25,087 bases of DNA from JAGPUQ01 sp947084925. Its GTDB lineage: Bacteria > Pseudomonadota > Gammaproteobacteria > Pseudomonadales > Porticoccaceae. The notes under the pieces are model-generated. The model did not search any database. It was not told the origin of the DNA and worked only from the letters and a program-made list of their open reading frames with translations. Location of the stretch: positions 1-25,087 of the forward strand of contig CAMTUJ010000022.1 of assembly GCA_947084925.1 (NCBI GenBank), read 5' to 3'. Numbering within the stretch: the stretch's first letter is position 1; each line of letters begins with the position of its first letter. The position numbers and the translations under genes are program-made. Shown one piece after another: positions 6,394-16,639 of this stretch.

Positions 6394-7647
6394 TCAGCCT
6401 TGCGCCTCGGCCTTCCGCGTTTTGGTCGCTTCGGTTACCAGAATGCCTTCCTGTTCGAGGGTTTTGATTTCCGCTTCGCCCAGCCCGAGATATTCCTTCA
6501 AAACCTCGGCATTGTGCTCGCCCCGGCGGGGAGCGCGCAAATCCAGTTGCCCGGGAAAATCGGAAAAACGGAACGGGAAACCGGGCGCGTCGAAATCGCC
6601 GAACTCGTCGTCCCTGATGGTACGCACGGTACCGCGCTCGCGGTGATGCGGATGATTGATGGTCTGGCCGATGTCGAGCACCGGCGCGTAGGGAACGCGG
6701 TATTCATCGAATTTGGCCAGCGCCGCCGCGGTAGTATCCTGGCTCGCGATCCAGTCGTTGATCAGCGTGATGATGTCCTTTTTGCGCCGTACCCGATCGA
6801 CGTTATCCTTGTAGTCGGGGTGGCGCGCGAGATCCTCCCGATCCATGGCGGCGCACAGTTGGCGCCACTGGCGGTTGGTGGGGCAGGCAATGGCGATGTA
6901 TTCCTCCGGTTCCTTGCCGTAAAAAATGCCGAGCGGCGCGCCCGCGCCCAGATGGGAACCGGTGCGTTTGGGATTGATCTTGCCGCCGGACGCACTGTAG
7001 AGCTGCACATTGAGATCGTGGCAGTGGTAGTAGCTGTCGAGCAGCGAAATATCGACATGCTGCCCGCGACCGGTTTTCTCCCGGTACAGCAATGCGCAGG
7101 CGATGGCGCCCAGGCCATGCACACCCGTCATGACATCGCCGATCCCAAGCCCCGGCAACGACGGCGGTCGATCCGGTTCGCCGATCACATGCGTGACACC
7201 GGCAAAAGCCTGGGCGATGAAGTCATAGCCCGGCCGCGACGCCAGCGGTCCGGTCTGACCAAAAGCAGAGATGGAACACATCACCAGCCCGGGGTTGATG
7301 GCGGCAAGCGTCTCGTAATCCAGCCCCATGCGCGCGATGGCGCCCGGCGCGAAATTCTCCACCAGCACATCCATTTTCTTGACCATGGCCTTGATGATCG
7401 CCAGCCCCCTGGGGGTTTTGACATCGATGAACAGGCTTTTCTTGCCGCGGTTCTGCTGAACATAAAACGCGCTGCGCTGGTTGCGCACGGTGGGGAAGGC
7501 ATGAGTCATGTCGCCTACAGGCGGGATCTCGACCTTGATGACTTCCGCGCCCATCTCGACCAGGAGGCGGGTCGCGGTCGGCCCGGCCAGCGCGTGGGTG
7601 AAATCGAGAATCCTGTAGCCATCGAGCACGTGCTTGAGATGGGTCAT
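6394..7647 (-). CDS. CaiB/BaiF family CoA-transferase (class III)
   Basis: Transfers coenzyme A between carboxylic acids, activating a substrate for beta-oxidation-type degradation. The 417 residues are typical. The N-terminal LDFTHALAGPTATRLLVEMGAEVIKVE (two adjoining blocks, about 14-40) and GKKSLFIDVKTPRG (68-81) are family hallmarks. The catalytic aspartate that forms the acyl-CoA anhydride is Asp171 in GIGDVMTGVHG. The ATG has a GGGAGG ribosome site 9 nt upstream. An 18-bp inverted repeat (7681-7698) lies 34 bp upstream and may be an operator. Downstream is the CMD-family gene. The CoA donor and acceptor cannot be inferred; formyl-, succinyl- and carnitine-CoA transferases share the fold. 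Confidence 0.9.
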   Translation of the reverse strand: MTHLKHVLDGYRILDFTHALAGPTATRLLVEMGAEVIKVEIPPVGDMTHAFPTVRNQRSAFYVQQNRGKKSLFIDVKTPRGLAIIKAMVKKMDVLVENFAPGAIARMGLDYETLAAINPGLVMCSISAFGQTGPLASRPGYDFIAQAFAGVTHVIGEPDRPPSLPGLGIGDVMTGVHGLGAIACALLYREKTGRGQHVDISLLDSYYHCHDLNVQLYSASGGKINPKRTGSHLGAGAPLGIFYGKEPEEYIAIACPTNRQWRQLCAAMDREDLARHPDYKDNVDRVRRKKDIITLINDWIASQDTTAAALAKFDEYRVPYAPVLDIGQTINHPHHRERGTVRTIRDDEFGDFDAPGFPFRFSDFPGQLDLRAPRRGEHNAEVLKEYLGLGEAEIKTLEQEGILVTEATKTRKAEAQG

Positions 7648-7680
7648 GGCGGCCTCCCGGCCCTGTCGGGCCCTGATATT

Positions 7681-7698
7681 GTTATCGTTGTCGGTAAC
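7681..7698. promoter_or_regulatory. Operator-like inverted repeat upstream of the CoA-transferase
   Basis: GTTATCG (7681-7687), a TTGT spacer and CGGTAAC (7692-7698) form an interrupted palindrome with one mismatch per arm (GTTAYCG-N4-CGRTAAC). It lies 34 bp upstream of the CoA-transferase start, where a repressor of the TetR, LacI or GntR type would bind. No regulator gene is adjacent. Confidence 0.4.
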
Positions 7699-7795
7699 CT
7701 GCTTGCCAGCCGTGTCAGGCTATACCAGCCTCGCCCTTCGGGTCGCCCGCGCTGCGGGCGCTCTCGGAGCCGGGTTCTCATCCCTTTTGTCTCCC

Positions 7796-7828
7796 AAATA
7801 AAAAACCCCCTGACGGGGGCTTTTTATT
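7796..7828. terminator. Bidirectional terminator after tRNA-Ser
   Basis: CCCCC-TGAC-GGGGG (7806-7819) is flanked by an A-rich arm (7796-7805) and a T-rich arm (7821-7828), giving a hairpin with a U-tract on either strand. On the minus strand it follows the tRNA 3' end directly. Confidence 0.85.
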
Positions 7829-7918
7829 TGGCGGTGAGGGAGGGATTCGAACCCTCGATACCGGTAAGGGTATACTCCCTTAGCAGGGGAGCGCCTTCAG
7901 CCACTCGGCCACCTCACC
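7829..7918 (-). tRNA. tRNA-Ser (anticodon GCU)
   Basis: Minus-strand 90-nt gene. The acceptor stem is GGTGAGG/CCTCACC, the D-arm contains GGCCGAGTGGCTGAAGGC, and the anticodon loop CTGCTAA places GCU at 7882-7884. The long variable arm is typical of serine tRNAs, and the T-arm has GGTTCGAATCC. The CCA end is encoded (TGG at 7829-7831 on the plus strand). Its place after csrA is the conserved gammaproteobacterial arrangement. Confidence 0.97.
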
Positions 7919-8103
7919 AAAAAACCGATTCACTCAAGCCACGACCCGCTCGATTGGCTGTGGAGTTCGAAAGAGCGCCGGCACCGGATACTCGAAGGTT
8001 CCCGGTCGCGGGGCGGTTCATCTTGTTCTCAAGATGGGGCAACTCTCAAGACTGGATGGTTCTCAAGACTGCGACCCGCCCCCTTACCGGCGAACGGGCC
8101 GCG

Positions 8104-8131
8104 ATGTTAACACAGCAATAAGTACTGCCAA
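8104..8131 (-). promoter_or_regulatory. Candidate promoter for tRNA-Ser
   Basis: On the minus strand, TTGGCA (8126-8131) and TAACAT (8104-8109) are separated by 16 bp, between the csrA stop and the tRNA. The leader to the tRNA would be about 180 nt. The -35 matches the consensus at 5 of 6 positions and the -10 at 4 of 6. Confidence 0.45.
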
Positions 8132-8164
8132 AGTGACAACGGCAGCAAATGAGCCGCGGCGGAT

Positions 8165-8353
8165 TTAGCTGCCGCCGGCGACCACCTGATTTTCTTGCTG
8201 GATGCGCTCGTAAATTTCTTCCCTGTGAACCGGCAGGTCGCGTGGCGCGTTGACGCCGAGCCGAACCTGGTTGCCTTTCACTCCCAACACTGTGACGGTT
8301 ACGTCATCTCCGATGACGATGGTCTCCCCAACCCGTCGGGTGAGTATGAGCAT
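8165..8353 (-). CDS. csrA: Carbon storage regulator CsrA/RsmA
   Basis: Small RNA-binding dimer that recognises GGA motifs in mRNA leaders and represses or activates translation. It controls carbon flux, motility and biofilm formation. The 62 residues begin MLILTRRVGETIVIGDDV and include the conserved VRLGVNAPRDLPVHREEI segment. The start at 8353 is chosen because it gives the canonical N-terminus and has a GGAGG ribosome site. The frame is open further upstream, but that extension has no family support. It lies between lysC and tRNA-Ser, as in Pseudomonas. Three ANGGA motifs precede the start, one overlapping the ribosome site, which points to autoregulation. Confidence 0.97.
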   Translation of the reverse strand: MLILTRRVGETIVIGDDVTVTVLGVKGNQVRLGVNAPRDLPVHREEIYERIQQENQVVAGGS

Positions 8354-8360
8354 TGCTGCC

Positions 8361-8424
8361 TCCATTTCTCCATGATGCCAAGTACGAAAATGGCCACAAG
8401 ACAATTCGCTGCGGCCTGTTCCTT
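8361..8424 (-). promoter_or_regulatory. Candidate CsrA-binding sites in the csrA leader
   Basis: On the minus strand, three matches to the CsrA core ANGGA precede csrA: AAGGA (8420-8424), ATGGA (8369-8373) and ATGGA (8361-8365). The last one contains part of the Shine-Dalgarno sequence. This resembles the multi-site autoregulated csrA leader known in E. coli. Whether the sites sit in hairpin loops was not computed. Confidence 0.5.
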
Positions 8425-8448
8425 TCAACGTTAGTTATTGTTTTGCCG

Positions 8449-8479
8449 GGTGGTACAGCCACCGCTCTCGCCGTACCAC
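8449..8479 (-). other. Mutually exclusive hairpins between lysC and csrA
   Basis: GTGGTAC (8450-8456) can pair with GTACCAC (8473-8479), or GGTGG (8449-8453) can pair with CCACC (8459-8463), but not both. If transcribed as part of the csrA leader (start about 100 bp downstream), the region could switch between two folds. This is a visual reading only. Confidence 0.3.
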
Positions 8480-8619
8480 ACCAAGTTAGTCTAGCAGAGG
8501 CTCTGCAAAGTTTCACGAAACGCTAATATTCGAAATCCCGCGCAGCGGCGCCCGTCGGACACCCTTGCGGGACTCCGGCTCTGGCGGGGGTCGGGATCCG
8601 TGCGAAAAGTCGTCTCAAC

Positions 8620-9843
8620 TCAAACAGTTGCATCCAGCTCAAACTCGGTATGCAGCGCCCGCACACCAAGTTCGAGGTATTTCTCGTCCACCACCACCGT
8701 AATCTTGATCTCGGACGTGCTGATCATCTGGATATTGATATTGTGCTCGGCGAGCGCCCGGAACATGCGCGCCGCCACGCCGGCATGGGAACGCATGCCT
8801 ACACCCACCAGCGACAGCTTGGCAATGCGGTCATCGGTGGTGATCGAGGTCGCCCCGAGGCTCTCCCGCAAGCCCTCGAGCACACGCAGGGCCTTTTTCA
8901 TTTCGTTGCGGTGAACCGTGAACGTCAGCGAGGTCGTGCCATCCTGGGCGACGTTCTGAACGATCACATCGACTTCGATATTGGCATCGCTGATCGGCCC
9001 CAGAATACGGTAGGCCACGCCTGGCACATCGGGCACACCCAGCACGGTGAGTTTGGCCTCGTCGCGATTGAAGGCGATGCCGGATACCAGGGGTTTTTCC
9101 ATGTCGTCCTCGTCGTCTAGGGTGATCAGAGTGCCCTGGCCTTCGGTAAAACTCGACAGCACGCGCAGCGGCACCTGGTATTTGCCGGCGAACTCCACCG
9201 CGCGGATCTGCAGCACCTTGGAGCCCTGGCTGGCCATTTCCAGCATTTCTTCGAAGGTGATGCGATCCAGTCGGCGCGCGCTGCTCACCACGCGCGGGTC
9301 AGTGGTGTAGACGCCATCCACATCGGTGTAAATCTGGCATTCGTCCGCCTTCAGGGCGGCGGCGAGGGCCACGCCCGTGGTATCCGAACCGCCACGCCCC
9401 AGGGTGGTGATGTTGCCTTCGCCATCGACGCCCTGAAATCCGGCAACCACCACCACACGCCCGGCGGCGAGATCGGCGCGCATCCGCTCCACGTCGATCG
9501 CCTCGATCCGCGCCTTGGTGTGGGCGCTGTCGGTGAGAATGCGGATCTGACTGCCCGTGTAGGAACGGGCCTCGCAGCCCAGCTCCTCGAGCGCCATGGC
9601 CAGCAGCGCGATCGTCACTTGCTCGCCGGTGGAGACCAGCACATCGAGTTCGCGGGGCGAAGGCATTTCGGAGATTTGATTGGCGAGCGCAATGAGACGA
9701 TTCGTCTCGCCGCTCATGGCCGAAACCACCACCACCAGATCGTCGCCGCGCGCACGCGCCGCCGCGACCTTGTGGGCAACGGCGCGGATGCGCTCGATCG
9801 TGCCGACGGAAGTACCGCCGTATTTCTGAACGATAAGACTCAT
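8620..9843 (-). CDS. lysC: Aspartate kinase LysC
   Basis: Phosphorylates aspartate as the first step toward lysine, threonine, methionine and diaminopimelate. The 407 residues are the length of the single-function aspartokinases of Pseudomonas type; no homoserine dehydrogenase is fused. The N-terminal MSLIVQKYGGTSVG is the kinase signature with Lys7. GRGGSDTTGVALAAALKADE is the aspartate/ATP site. The C-terminal part (about 265-407) holds two ACT regulatory domains, so feedback inhibition is expected. The start at 9843 is chosen over an upstream in-frame extension because family members begin at this Met; its ribosome site is weak. It lies 85 bp after alaS on the same strand, a conserved arrangement. 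Confidence 0.96.
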   Translation of the reverse strand: MSLIVQKYGGTSVGTIERIRAVAHKVAAARARGDDLVVVVSAMSGETNRLIALANQISEMPSPRELDVLVSTGEQVTIALLAMALEELGCEARSYTGSQIRILTDSAHTKARIEAIDVERMRADLAAGRVVVVAGFQGVDGEGNITTLGRGGSDTTGVALAAALKADECQIYTDVDGVYTTDPRVVSSARRLDRITFEEMLEMASQGSKVLQIRAVEFAGKYQVPLRVLSSFTEGQGTLITLDDEDDMEKPLVSGIAFNRDEAKLTVLGVPDVPGVAYRILGPISDANIEVDVIVQNVAQDGTTSLTFTVHRNEMKKALRVLEGLRESLGATSITTDDRIAKLSLVGVGMRSHAGVAARMFRALAEHNINIQMISTSEIKITVVVDEKYLELGVRALHTEFELDATV

Positions 9844-9928
9844 GGCTGTCTTCTGACGAGGCCTTCCCCGGAAGCGGCGCGGGAATTTATCACCAACGCT
9901 GATGAAACAGAATAGGTCCGGCGGTCGA

Positions 9929-12529
<2,601 letters not shown>

Positions 12530-12568
12530 AATGGACTCCGTGGATCGATGAAACGCGAGAAAATTCGC

Positions 12569-12916
12569 TCAGAATCCCAACTGGGATTCGGAAAACTGTT
12601 TGCCGGCGAGCAGGTGCAGATGCAGGTGAAAAACCGTCTGTCCGGCGCCGGCGCCGTTGTTGACGATCACCCGAAACGCGTCCTCGACGCCGGCCTGGCG
12701 AGCCACCGCGTTGGCTGCCAGCATCAGGTGTCCAAGCACCGCCAGATCTTCTCCGGACGCGTCACTGAGTTTGGCGATCGGTTTGCGCGGAATGATCAAC
12801 AGATGGACGGGCGCCTTGGGCGCGATGTCCCTGATCGCGATGCAATGTTCGTCCTCGTAGATGATCTCGGACGGCAATTCGCGGTTGATGATGCGCGTAA
12901 AAATACTGTCGGCCAT
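12569..12916 (-). CDS. hinT: HIT-family purine nucleoside phosphoramidase HinT
   Basis: Histidine-triad hydrolase that cleaves AMP-lysine and other nucleoside phosphoramidates. The 115 residues are the standard length. The triad HLHLH (His97, His99, His101) is preceded by VNNGAGAGQTVFHLH, and the N-terminal SIFTRIINRELPSEIIYED is the usual opening. The ATG is preceded by GGAGAGGAA. It is followed 39 bp later by alaS, so the two are probably cotranscribed. No anomaly is seen. Confidence 0.95.
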   Translation of the reverse strand: MADSIFTRIINRELPSEIIYEDEHCIAIRDIAPKAPVHLLIIPRKPIAKLSDASGEDLAVLGHLMLAANAVARQAGVEDAFRVIVNNGAGAGQTVFHLHLHLLAGKQFSESQLGF

Positions 12917-13016
12917 GGTTTCCTCTCCGGCGCTCTTTTTTTGGTCTGCTGAACGTTTCGGACTGCTGACAGCCTTTGCTGCTGCCGTTAGCTGCTCGCC
13001 TGGGCAACGGGCGCGG

Positions 13017-13220
13017 TCAAGAACGCTCCCCCGCTCCTCCCGGTTGCCGTTCTTCCGCCGACAGCACGCGCGCTTCCCGCTCCAGCATCACCGGGATGCC
13101 ATCGCGAATCGGATAGGCAAGGCCGCTCGCCCGGCAAAGCAATTCCTGGTGTTCCGCATCGTATTCCAGCGGTGCCTTGGTCACCGGACAGACCAGGATA
13201 CTGAGCAACTGTTTGTTCAC
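13017..13220 (-). CDS. Trm112/YcaR family protein
   Basis: Small protein of 67 residues related to E. coli YcaR and to Trm112, a zinc-binding partner of methyltransferases in other organisms. The hallmark LAYPIRDGIPVMLEREAR is present (about 34-51). The N-terminal metal motif reads CPVT instead of CPxC, leaving Cys11 and Cys29, so zinc binding is doubtful; as I recall, this variant is common in beta- and gammaproteobacteria. The start is GTG (13218-13220), with AGGA just upstream, and gives the family N-terminus (NKQLLSILVCP). Longer in-frame starts exist but have no family support. It lies between the peptidase gene (97 bp upstream) and hinT (100 bp downstream). Confidence 0.85.
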   Translation of the reverse strand: MNKQLLSILVCPVTKAPLEYDAEHQELLCRASGLAYPIRDGIPVMLEREARVLSAEERQPGGAGERS

Positions 13221-13267
13221 GGAATTCCTGTGAGAAGTCGGGCGTCGCCGGTGATCGCACACCGCCG

Positions 13268-13289
13268 GAAACGCCGCACCAATGCGGCG
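13268..13289 (-). terminator. Weak hairpin after the M23 peptidase gene
   Basis: CGCCGCA (13272-13278) and TGCGGCG (13283-13289) form a 7-bp stem with a four-base loop. On the minus strand only GTTTCC follows, so the U-tract is poor. It may be an attenuator rather than a full stop. Confidence 0.3.
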
Positions 13290-13317
13290 GGATTCTACGG
13301 CAAAGTATGCGCAGGCT

Positions 13318-14199
13318 CTATGGCCGCAGGCGCAGCGCGGTGCGCTCTCCGGCGGCGGGAGGAGCGGGAGGGTCGGGAGGAAAGTACTGAAGCGCCAGCG
13401 CCGGGTCGAGGCGGACATCGAACCAGTTCATGCGCCAGTCCAGGTGCGGCCCCGTCGCGCGCCCGGTGGCGCCGACACGGGCAATGGGATCGCCGCGCGC
13501 GAGTTCGTCGCCTTCCTTCACCAGGATCGCACTCAGGTGGATGAAGGATGAAGTCAGGCCCTGGCCGTGATCGACAATCAGCGTACCGCCCGAAAAATAC
13601 AGGTCCGGCTGGGCGAGGCGCACCACCCCCGGCGCCGGCGCCCGCACCAGGGTACCGGTCGGCGCCGCGATATCCAGGCCAAAGTGGGGGTTTTTGGGCA
13701 CTCCGTTGTAGATGCGCAGGCTGCCGTACACGCCCGTGATGGGCCCCTCCAGGGGACGGCTGAAACCGGCCAGGAAGTCGCGCCGGGGGGAATCAACCGC
13801 GCGCGCCCGGTCCACCAGTTCCTGCTCGCGACGGATGCGATCCATGACCTGCGGGGGCGGAGTGACCGTACGCTCCGGCACACCGTCCACCCGTTGTACC
13901 GCGTAACTGCGGCGTTCGATATCGAAGCGATAATGGCGCGGTCCCATGGCATCGGTGACGATCAAGGTCATGGTCGCCGGGGCGTCGCGCCCCAGACCCA
14001 CCACGAAATGACCGTCCGGTGCCACCGGCACGGACTTGCGGTCGAAGGTCACCCTGGCCATCGGCGCCACCCGGCCGATGATCATGCCGCCCTGGCGCCA
14101 GACGCCCTGAAATTCCAGGCCGTCGTCGGCTCCGGCGGCGGGAACGGCCAGCACGACTCCGGCGAACAGGCGGCACAACAGCCGCCGGCAGCGATTCAT
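13318..14199 (-). CDS. Secreted M23 (LytM) peptidase-domain protein
   Basis: Exported protein of 293 residues. An Arg-rich N-terminus and hydrophobic core (about 1-24, ending AAGA) form a signal peptide. Residues about 150-272 are a LytM/M23 domain of the kind that cuts peptidoglycan cross-links or activates amidases. The Zn ligands His172 and Asp176 are in HFGLDIA, and His221 is in HLSA. The last motif is GPHLDW instead of the usual GPHLHW: His252 is present, but the third Zn ligand is Asp254. The enzyme may be altered or inactive, like the non-catalytic LytM activators. The start at 14199 is chosen for its signal peptide and GAGAGG ribosome site. It begins 10 bp after recX, so the two are translationally close. 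Confidence 0.85.
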   Translation of the reverse strand: MNRCRRLLCRLFAGVVLAVPAAGADDGLEFQGVWRQGGMIIGRVAPMARVTFDRKSVPVAPDGHFVVGLGRDAPATMTLIVTDAMGPRHYRFDIERRSYAVQRVDGVPERTVTPPPQVMDRIRREQELVDRARAVDSPRRDFLAGFSRPLEGPITGVYGSLRIYNGVPKNPHFGLDIAAPTGTLVRAPAPGVVRLAQPDLYFSGGTLIVDHGQGLTSSFIHLSAILVKEGDELARGDPIARVGATGRATGPHLDWRMNWFDVRLDPALALQYFPPDPPAPPAAGERTALRLRP

Positions 14200-14209
14200 C
14201 GGATACCTC

Positions 14210-14650
14210 TCACGGGGCGTCAACGTCCCCGGCGCCGGCCGGTGCTGCCAGGATCGCCTGAATTTCGTCGGCGCCAAAACCGCGATACTGAAGGAACCGC
14301 GCCCGCCGCGCGCGCTCCGGCCAGTCCTCCGCGGGCTTGCGACCAAATTTCTGGGCGCTGACGGTCAGCGCCAGGGCACACCAGTCCACGTCTGCCGTGG
14401 TCAGCGTGTGCTGAATGAGCTCAACATCGATACCGCGTTCGGTCAACTCGCGACGAATGCGCTGTGGTCCCTGACCGCGGCGAATCCGACTCGCGACGAA
14501 GGCCTCGGCGAAGCGGGTATCGCTCTGCAAACCTTCCGCGGCGACTTGATCGAGCACCCGCTCGATCAGCACGGCCTCCGCGGCAAAGTCGACGGACAGC
14601 TTGCGGACCAGTTCGACGCGGCTGTGCTCGCGCCGTGCCAGCTGCCGCAT
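14210..14650 (-). CDS. recX: Regulatory protein RecX
   Basis: Modulator of RecA that caps or disassembles RecA filaments. The 146 residues contain the three-helix RecX repeats, with DTRFAEAFVASRIRRGQGPQ (about 44-63) followed by RIRRELTERGI as the clearest segment, and RARRARFLQYRGFGADEIQAIL at the end. E. coli RecX has 166 residues. The start given is the only ATG in frame after recA, but it lacks a ribosome site, and the codons just upstream (ARALRAAA) still look like the RecX N-terminus. Translation may begin at a rare codon upstream or depend on coupling to recA. It lies 122 bp after recA and is normally expressed from the recA promoter. Confidence 0.92.
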   Translation of the reverse strand: MRQLARREHSRVELVRKLSVDFAAEAVLIERVLDQVAAEGLQSDTRFAEAFVASRIRRGQGPQRIRRELTERGIDVELIQHTLTTADVDWCALALTVSAQKFGRKPAEDWPERARRARFLQYRGFGADEIQAILAAPAGAGDVDAP

Positions 14651-14772
14651 CGCCGCTGCGCGCAGCGCCCGCGCCGGATCGATCGGGGCCGTACCGGCGC
14701 CATCCGCTGTACTGTTCAGGTCGCCCCCTTGCTCATGGCATCCCCCCGGCAGACACCGTCCCCGCGCTTCGC

Positions 14773-15810
<1,038 letters not shown>

Positions 15811-15872
15811 CGCGTTACCTCGGTCTGGCGTTGCCATCAATGAAGATGTGGTGAGCTTAGGCCAAAGCGAAC

Positions 15873-15892
15873 AACTGTACAAGCATACAGTT
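15873..15892 (-). promoter_or_regulatory. LexA box (SOS operator) of recA
   Basis: AACTGTACAAGCATACAGTT contains CTG-N10-CAG with symmetric flanks, the gammaproteobacterial LexA site. It lies 62 bp upstream of the recA start. A possible -35 (TTGTAC) inside the box with TAAGCT 17 bp downstream would put the operator over the promoter, but these hexamers are weak. Confidence 0.9.
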
Positions 15893-16007
15893 ATCGGGAA
15901 CGGCGGAGCCGGCTGACCCGCCCGCAGGAATCCCGCTTTGGCCTGGACGCCAAGGTAAGCCGGCCCGGGGGATAAAGACAAGACGGCGCGCCGCCCGACC
16001 CGCAAAA

Positions 16008-16037
16008 TTGACAGCTTCCGGAAGGCTCCCTTAAGGT
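16008..16037 (+). promoter_or_regulatory. Candidate promoter of the MaoC-acyl-CoA dehydrogenase genes
   Basis: A perfect TTGACA (16008-16013) is followed after 18 bp by TAAGGT (16032-16037, 3 of 6). The spacer contains the near-palindrome AGCTTCCGGAAGGCT (16013-16027), a plausible operator. It lies 35 bp upstream of the MaoC start. Confidence 0.45.
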
Positions 16038-16071
16038 GGCTTCCCTTCGTGCCCGCCTGGAGACAACAACC

Positions 16072-16587
16072 ATGCCAAAATCCGTCGAAATTGCCCCCGG
16101 GCGTTACCGCGAGTCCTACGGTCGTTATCTGGAAGACTTCAAGGTGGGCGATGTTTACGAGCACCGACCGGGGCGCACCATCACCGAGACCGACAACACC
16201 TGGTTCACCCTGCTCACCATGAACCAGCACCCCCTGCATTTCGACAAGGAATACGCCAAGCACAGCGAATTCGGCCAGATCCTGGTCAACAGCACCATGA
16301 CCGTCGCGGTCCTCGCCGGCATGAGCGTCTCCGACGTCAGCCAGAAAACCATCGCCAACCTGGGCTGGAAGGAAATCCGGATGCCGGCGCCGGTGTTCGT
16401 CGGCGATACCCTGTACGCGGAATCGGAAGTACTGGAAATCCGCGAATCAAAGAGTCGGCCCACCGCGGGTCTGGTAACCGTAAAGACCATCGGCAAGAAT
16501 CAGCACGGCGTGGTGATCTGCGATTTCATCCGCACCATGCTGATTCCCAAGACCGGCCATGCCGTGGACGACAAGGCCAACTATTGA
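16072..16587 (+). CDS. MaoC-like acyl-CoA hydratase/dehydratase
   Basis: Hot-dog-fold protein of 171 residues that probably hydrates an enoyl-CoA, or dehydrates a hydroxyacyl-CoA, in beta-oxidation-like degradation. The hydratase motif appears as TMNQHPLHFDKEYA (49-62): the general base His56 is present, but the aspartate of classical R-specific hydratases (D-x-N-P-x-H) is replaced by Asn51. The same change is usual, as I recall, in the mesaconyl-CoA-hydratase-like branch. The segment VGDTLYAESEV (110-120) is also conserved. The start at 16072 is preferred over an upstream ATG at 16036 because GGAG precedes it and family similarity begins after it. The acyl-CoA dehydrogenase gene follows 52 bp later, giving an oxidation-hydration pair. 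Confidence 0.87.
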   Translation: MPKSVEIAPGRYRESYGRYLEDFKVGDVYEHRPGRTITETDNTWFTLLTMNQHPLHFDKEYAKHSEFGQILVNSTMTVAVLAGMSVSDVSQKTIANLGWKEIRMPAPVFVGDTLYAESEVLEIRESKSRPTAGLVTVKTIGKNQHGVVICDFIRTMLIPKTGHAVDDKANY

Positions 16588-16639
16588 TTCGCGCTCCATC
16601 CGCGAGCGCTTCCACCCCCTGTTCCCGACGAGATCCGCC

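Noticed and set aside
6352..8121. 589-codon plus-strand frame across the CoA-transferase and tRNA-Ser
   Set aside because: It runs antisense to a clear gene and reads through the tRNA and a terminator; the VREGFEPS-like segment is the known mistranslation of a serine tRNA.
15811..16263. N-terminal extension of recA
   Set aside because: The frame is open upstream, but the family N-terminus, ribosome site and LexA box place the start at 15810.
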